5,564 nt of DNA. Origin: an uncultured Bordetella sp. (GTDB lineage: Bacteria; Pseudomonadota; Gammaproteobacteria; Burkholderiales; Burkholderiaceae_B). Position numbers and translations under genes: made by a program. The stretch is taken from positions 1-5,564 of the forward strand of contig CALGFL010000199.1 in NCBI GenBank assembly GCA_937881145.1, written 5' to 3'. A model generated the notes under the pieces. That model had not been told where the DNA came from and did not search any database. It saw only the letters and a program-made list of their open reading frames with translations. Below are positions 1 through 5,564 of this stretch, piece after piece. Position 1 is the first letter of the stretch. Each line of letters starts with the position of its first letter.

Positions 1-871
1 CCAGCGTGCCGGCGAAAGTGGTGAGGTTGGCGTCGGGCAGGGGGATGCCGAGCTGCGTGCGCGCGAAGATCGGCACGAAGATCACAAAGACATACGCCGA
101 CACGGTGCCCACCACGCACAGGCCGATGCTGGCGAACATGGCGCGCGGGTAGTCGCGCAGTATCTCGGTGAGCGGTGCACGCGGCGGCTTGCCGGCTTTC
201 TTGGTCTGTTCGAGGTAGGCCGCGAACTCGGGCGATTCGTCCACGGTCGAGCGGATGATCCAGCCCACCGGGCCGACCAGGATGCCGACCAGGAAGGGCA
301 GGCGCCAGCCCCAGGATTCGAGCTGCGCGTGCGTGAGATGGGCCGCGAGCAAGTACGCCACCCCCGCGCCCAGCGAGAAGGCCAGGGCTTGCGAACACAT
401 CTGCAGGCTGCCGTACAGGCCGCGCCGGTTCTCGGGGGCGAATTCGATCAGCATGGTCGTGGCGCTGCTGAACTCGCCGCCGGCAGACAGGCCTTGCAGC
501 ATGCGCGCCAGCACGACGAGGATGGGCGCGGCCACGCCGATGGCGGCGTAGGTCGGCAGGATGCCGATCAGTCCGGTGGCTACCGCCATTAGCACGATGG
601 TGAGCGTCAGGGCCTTCTTGCGGCCGACGCGGTCGCCGTACAGGCCCAGCAGCACGCCGCCGATGGGGCGCACCACGAAACCCATGCCGAAAGTGGCCAG
701 CGTCAGCATCAGCGAGGCCGCCGGCGTGCCGGCGGGAAAGAACAGCTTGGCGATGACCACGGCGAACATGCCGTAGATGGCGAAATCGAACCATTCGAAG
801 GCATTGCCGAGCACGGAAGAGATCAGCACTTTGCGCAACATGGCGGACGAGGGCGCGGGTTTGGCGTTCAT
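1..871 (-). CDS. MFS transporter, metabolite:H+ symporter (MHS) type, 3' end outside window
   Basis: This is the N-terminal 290 residues of a 12-helix inner-membrane secondary transporter; family members run to about 430 residues, so roughly the last third lies beyond the left edge. The reading frame is open from the ATG at 871 to position 1. Family signatures are seen in order: GNAFEWFDFAIYG (about 22-34) in helix 1; FFPAGTPAASLMLTLATFG (44-62) and VVRPIGG (66-72) in helix 2; the loop 2-3 motif GDRVGRKKAL (79-88); ARMLQGLSAGGEF (122-134) in helix 4; APENRRG (145-151); and ESWGWRLPFLVG (185-196) before helix 6. A charged central loop (about 208-245) precedes helix 7. MHS relatives carry osmolytes or organic acids (ProP, citrate, shikimate, alpha-ketoglutarate carriers) with protons; the substrate here is unknown. 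The gene begins 33 bp after the amidohydrolase stop, with only a weak GAGAAA upstream, so it is probably co-transcribed and may be translationally coupled. An internal Met at residue 11 is a less likely start. Confidence 0.93.
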   Translation of the reverse strand, partial: MNAKPAPSSAMLRKVLISSVLGNAFEWFDFAIYGMFAVVIAKLFFPAGTPAASLMLTLATFGMGFVVRPIGGVLLGLYGDRVGRKKALTLTIVLMAVATGLIGILPTYAAIGVAAPILVVLARMLQGLSAGGEFSSATTMLIEFAPENRRGLYGSLQMCSQALAFSLGAGVAYLLAAHLTHAQLESWGWRLPFLVGILVGPVGWIIRSTVDESPEFAAYLEQTKKAGKPPRAPLTEILRDYPRAMFASIGLCVVGTVSAYVFVIFVPIFARTQLGIPLPDANLTTFAGTL

Positions 872-3800
872 GGGTTTCTCGGGTTGGCGGTAAAAAGGAA
901 TGAATCAGCCCAGGCGCTGCTTGACGATGTCCAGGAAGACGGACACGCCCGACGGCGACGTGTCGTCGTCGAAGTCGAATTGCGGGTGATGGCACATCTG
1001 GCCGTCGTGGCCCAGGAAGAAGTAGGCGCCGGGCCGCGCCTGCAGCATGAAGGCGAAGTCTTCCGAGGCCATGCGGGGGCGCATGTCGGGCTCGAGCTTG
1101 TCGGCGCCCAGGGTGTTGGCCACGGCGCGGCGCACCACGTCGGCCTGCTCGGGGGCGTTGACGGTGGGCGGGCCGCTCACCAGCCATTCGAGCGTGATGC
1201 CGCAGCGATACATGGCGGCCGCGGCGTCGCAGATTTCCTGCATGCGCCTGATGGTTAGCTGCTGCGTCTGCACCGACAGCGTGCGCACGGTGCCCTGGAG
1301 CTCGGCGTGGTCGGCGATGACGTTGCGCGCCGTGCCGGCGTTGAAGGTGCAGACGCTGACCACCGAGGTTTCGAGCGGATCGACGTTGCGGCTGACGATG
1401 CTTTGCAGCGACTGCACCAGCGACGTGCCCACGACGATGGGGTCGATGCCCAGGTGCGGCATGGCCGCATGGGTGCCCACGCCCTGGATGCGGATGCGAA
1501 AGACGTCGCAGGCCGAGAGGATGGCGCCGCTGCGCACGCCCACCATGCCGGCCGGCAGCTGGTTGATATTGTGCAGCGCGTAGATCTCGTCGCAGGGAAA
1601 GCGCTCGAACAGGCCGTCCTCGAGCATGGCCGCGCCGCCGCCCAGGGTTTCTTCGGCCGGCTGAAAGATGAAATGAACGGTGCCGCGGAAATCGCGCTTG
1701 CCGGTGGCCAGGGTCTTGGCCACGCCCAGCATGATGGCGGTGTGGCCGTCGTGGCCGCAGCCGTGAAAGACGCCGGGGTTGACCGAGCGGTGGGCGACCG
1801 TGCCCAGCTCGTCCATGGGCAGCGCGTCCATGTCGGCGCGCAGGCCCAGCGACATGCCCGGGCCCCTGGCGCCGCGCAGCGTGCCGACCACGCCGGTGCC
1901 GCCCACCCCTCCGGTGACCTCGATGCCCCAGGATTCCAGCAACCCGGCTACCAGGCCGCAGGTGCGGTGCTCTTGGAAGCCCAGTTCCGGGTGTTGGTGA
2001 ATATCGCGGCGCCAGGCGCGCATCTCGCGGGTGAGCGCGCCGAGATAGGTGTCTTCTTGCATAATCAAGCCTTCTTGGGGAAAACGCTTTGAACCTGCCC
2101 GTCCGGTCATGGATGGGCGGACGCATGTTTTTTTTGTAGCGTAATTCAATAGTTGAATTTTTCAACTAATGGTTTCTACGAATTTTTACGAGGTCGCGAT
2201 GCCGCCGTCCAAGCAGGAAAAGCAGGACAGCGAGGACGAATTCACGTTTCTCACCTTCAAGCTCGATCTGATCAAGACCGACATGATCAGCCGCGCCGAT
2301 GCGGCCTACGTGGCGCTTTGCGGCCTGGACGTGCGCAAGCTGCGGGTGCTGCGCATCATATGCGTCGAACCGGGCGTGACGGCCTCGAGCGTGTCGCGGC
2401 AGTCGTTGATCGAAAAGACGCTGTTGTCCAAGCTGCTGGCCGAGCTCATCCAGCGCAAGCTGGTGCGGCGCACGGTGCATCCGGACGATGCGCGCCATTT
2501 CCAGCTCTGGCCCACGCCGGCCGGGCTGCGCGTGCGCGACCAGGCTCACGAGCTGGGCAGAAAGCTGGAAGATGAAATGCTGTCTCCGCTGCTGACGCGG
2601 GACGAGCGCAAGACGCTCGGCCATCTCGTGGACAAGCTGATGAGGATGTTTGTGAAGGACGCCGCGCGCGACAGGCTCGCAGCCAAACGCAATTGCTGAG
2701 CGCCCATCGGCGCCTGGATGCGTTTCGGGCGGCCGGCAAGCGCCCCGCGCGCCTTACTTGGCGCAGGCGAGCGCCTGCGGCGGGCGTAGCGCGCCCTTGG
2801 GGTGCCGATGATGAAAGGCGATCACTCGCGCGACAACGCGGGCCGGATCGTCTTCGATGACCAGCAGATCCAGGTCGTTGGGGCCTATCGTGCCCTGCGC
2901 CAGCAGTTGTTCGCGGATCCAGTCGACCAGGCCGCTCCAGAATTCGCGGCCCACGAGGATGATGGGAGCGGGCGGCAGCTTGCCGGTCTGCACCAGCGTC
3001 AGGGCTTCGAACAGTTCATCGAGCGTGCCGAAGCCGCCCGGCAGAACCACGTAGGCCATGCTGTACAGAAAGAAAATGGCCTTGCGCGGAGAAAAATGAT
3101 GAAAATTCAGGCTGTGCGTCTGGTGGGCATTGCCGCTGATTTCGTGCGGCAATTTGATGTTCAGCCCCACGCTTTGGCCGCCCGCCTCGAAGGCGCCTTT
3201 GCTGGCGGCTTCCATGATGCCCGGTCCGCCCCCTGAAATGACGGCAAAACCTGCGCGGGCCAGCGCCGAGGCAATGGCCAGGCTCTTGGCATAGTAAGGG
3301 GATCCGGGCAGGATGCGGGCGCTGCCGAAGATGCTGACGGCCGCACCGACGTCTTCCATCTGGCCGACGGCGGTTTGCAGCTCTGCCATAATTTGCTGGA
3401 TATGCTCCCGAGGCGGGGGCTGCGGAATGAATCTTCTTGTCATGAATAAAACCCTGTTGCTCGTAGACGGCTCCAGCTATTTGTACCGCGCTTTTCATGC
3501 CATGCCCGATCTGCGCAATGCGCAGGGCGAACCCACGGGGGCGCTGTACGGGGTGGCAAATATGTTGCGCAGGCTGGTCCAAGATCATAAAGCAGACTAC
3601 GCGGCCTGCATTTTCGACGCCCGCGGCAAGACTTTTCGCGATGATCTGTACCCAGAATACAAATCGCACCGTCCGCCCATGCCGCCGGACCTGGCCGCGC
3701 AGATCGAGCCCATACACCGCCTGGTGCGCGCGCTGGGCTGGCCGGTGCTGGCGGTCGAGGGCGTGGAGGCCGATGACATCATCGGCACGCTGGCCTGCAG

Positions 3801-5564
3801 GGCCACGGCCGAGGGTGTGAACACCATCGTTTCCACCGGCGACAAGGATCTGGCCCAACTGGTCGACGAGCACGTCACCCTGGTCAATACCATGACCAAC
3901 GAGACGCTGGACCCGGCCGGCGTGCTGGCCAAGTTCGGCGTGCCGCCCGAGCGCATCGTCGACTACCTGATGCTGGTGGGCGACGCCGTGGACAATGTGC
4001 CGGGCGTAACCAAGGTCGGCCCCAAGACGGCGGTCAAATGGCTGTCGGAACACGGTTCGGTCGAGCAGCTGGTGGCCGCGGCCGACGGCATCAAGGGCGT
4101 GGCGGGCGAGAACCTGCGCGCGGCCGTCGGCCAGTTCGGGCTGACGCGCGAACTGCTGACCGTCAAGTGCGATTGCGATCTCACCGGGCACGTGGGCGAT
4201 TTGCGGGACCTGGCTTTCGGCCAGGCCGACTCGCCGACCCTGACCGAGATGTACGACCGCTACGGTTTTCGCACCTGGCTGCGCGAGCAGACCGGCGACG
4301 CGCAGCGCGTGCCGGCCGGCGATGCGCGCATCGCGCGCGAGCCCGCTGCGTCCGATGGCGAGGTCGGTGCGCCGCCTGCGGCGCCGGTCGAGACCGACTA
4401 CCGCATCATCACCGACTGGGCCGCCTTCGATGCCTGGATGGAACGGGTCAGGCAGGCGCCTTTGGTCGCGCTGGACACCGAGACGACTTCGCTGGAAGAA
4501 ATGCGGGCGCGCGTGGTCGGCATTTCGATGGCGATCGAGCCCGGCGTGGCCTGCTACATTCCGGTGGCGCACCGAGGCCCGGACGTCGCGTCCGGCTTGA
4601 GCCAGGACGCCTCGGTCGTGGTGCAGTTGCCCAAGGACGACGTGCTCGCGCGGTTGCGCGGCTGGTTCGAGGACGCCGGCGCATTGAAGCTGCTGCATCA
4701 CGCGAAATACGACGCGCATGTGCTGCTCAACGAGGGCATCGCCTTGGCCGGGATTGCCGAGGACACGATGCTGCAGGCCTATGTGCTGGAATCGCATCGC
4801 GGCGTGGGGCTGTCCGACCTGGCCCAGCGCTACCTGGGCCGCAGCGGCGTGACGTACGAAGCCTTGTGCGGCAAGGGCGCCAGGCAGATCGGCTTTGACG
4901 AAGTGGCCGTGGACAAGGCCGGCTTCTATTCGGCCGAGGATTCCGATTTCACCTTGCAGCTGCATCAGCGGCTGCGTCCGCGCGTGGCGGCCGATGCGGG
5001 ACTGGAGCGCATTTACAAGCTGGAGCTGGAAGTCTCGCGCGTGCTGACCGTGGTCGAGCGCAACGGCGTCAAGATCGACGCCGAGGAGCTCGGCCGCCAA
5101 AGCCATCAACTCGGCCAGGAAATGCTGGTGCTCGAAGAGCGCGCCTATGCGTTGGCAGGCCAGCCTTTCAATCTGAATTCGCCCAAGCAGCTGGGCGAGA
5201 TCCTGTTCGAGCGCATGGGGCTGCCGGTGGTGCGCAAGACGCCCGGCGGCGCGCCCTCCACCGACGAAGAGGTGCTGACCAGACTGGCGCAGGACTACCC
5301 CTTGCCGCAGGCCCTGCTGGACTATCGCGGCCTGTCCAAGCTCAAATCCACCTATACCGACAAGCTGCCGCGCATGATCCTGCCGGCCACCGGGCGCGTG
5401 CACACGCACTATGCGCAGGCCGCGGTGATCACGGGGCGGCTGGCCTCGACCGATCCCAACCTGCAGAACATTCCCGTGCGCACCGCGGCGGGCCGGCGCG
5501 TGCGCGATGCCTTCATCGCCGAGCGCGGCATGCTGCTGTCTGCCGATTATTCGCAGATCGAGCT

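Overview
The window is GC-rich and densely coded, with overlapping or closely spaced genes. Its protein sequences look like a betaproteobacterium, most probably of the Bordetella/Achromobacter (Alcaligenaceae) type. That assignment rests on codon and GC character and on the style of the PolA and LOG proteins, and no database search was possible. No RNA genes, mobile elements, CRISPR arrays or phage genes are visible.

Layout: (1) Positions 1-871, minus strand: the N-terminal two thirds of an MFS transporter of the metabolite:H+ symporter type, running off the left edge. (2) 905-2062, minus: an M20D-type amidohydrolase, 33 bp upstream of the transporter and almost certainly in the same transcript. 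(3) 2063-2198: a divergent control region with a strong AT-rich palindrome cluster made of three TTGAA/TTCAA half-sites. (4) 2199-2699, plus: a MarR-family regulator. (5) 2754-3443, minus: a LOG-family (TIGR00730-like) nucleotide phosphoribohydrolase, convergent with the regulator. (6) 3442-5564, plus: polA, DNA polymerase I, running off the right edge just inside polymerase motif A.

The left half reads as a small regulated uptake-and-cleavage module. The transporter would import an organic-acid-like or N-acyl compound, the hydrolase would cleave an amide bond in the cytoplasm, and the divergent MarR protein would control both from the palindrome between them. The substrate cannot be named from sequence. 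The right half is housekeeping: LOG and polA are head to head with start codons sharing two bases (CATG), so each gene's translation signals lie inside or against the other's coding sequence.

I found no convincing undescribed multi-gene system. The points most worth a second look are the triple half-site operator, the overlapping LOG/polA starts, and a histidine at the usual asparagine position of the PolA Exo II motif.
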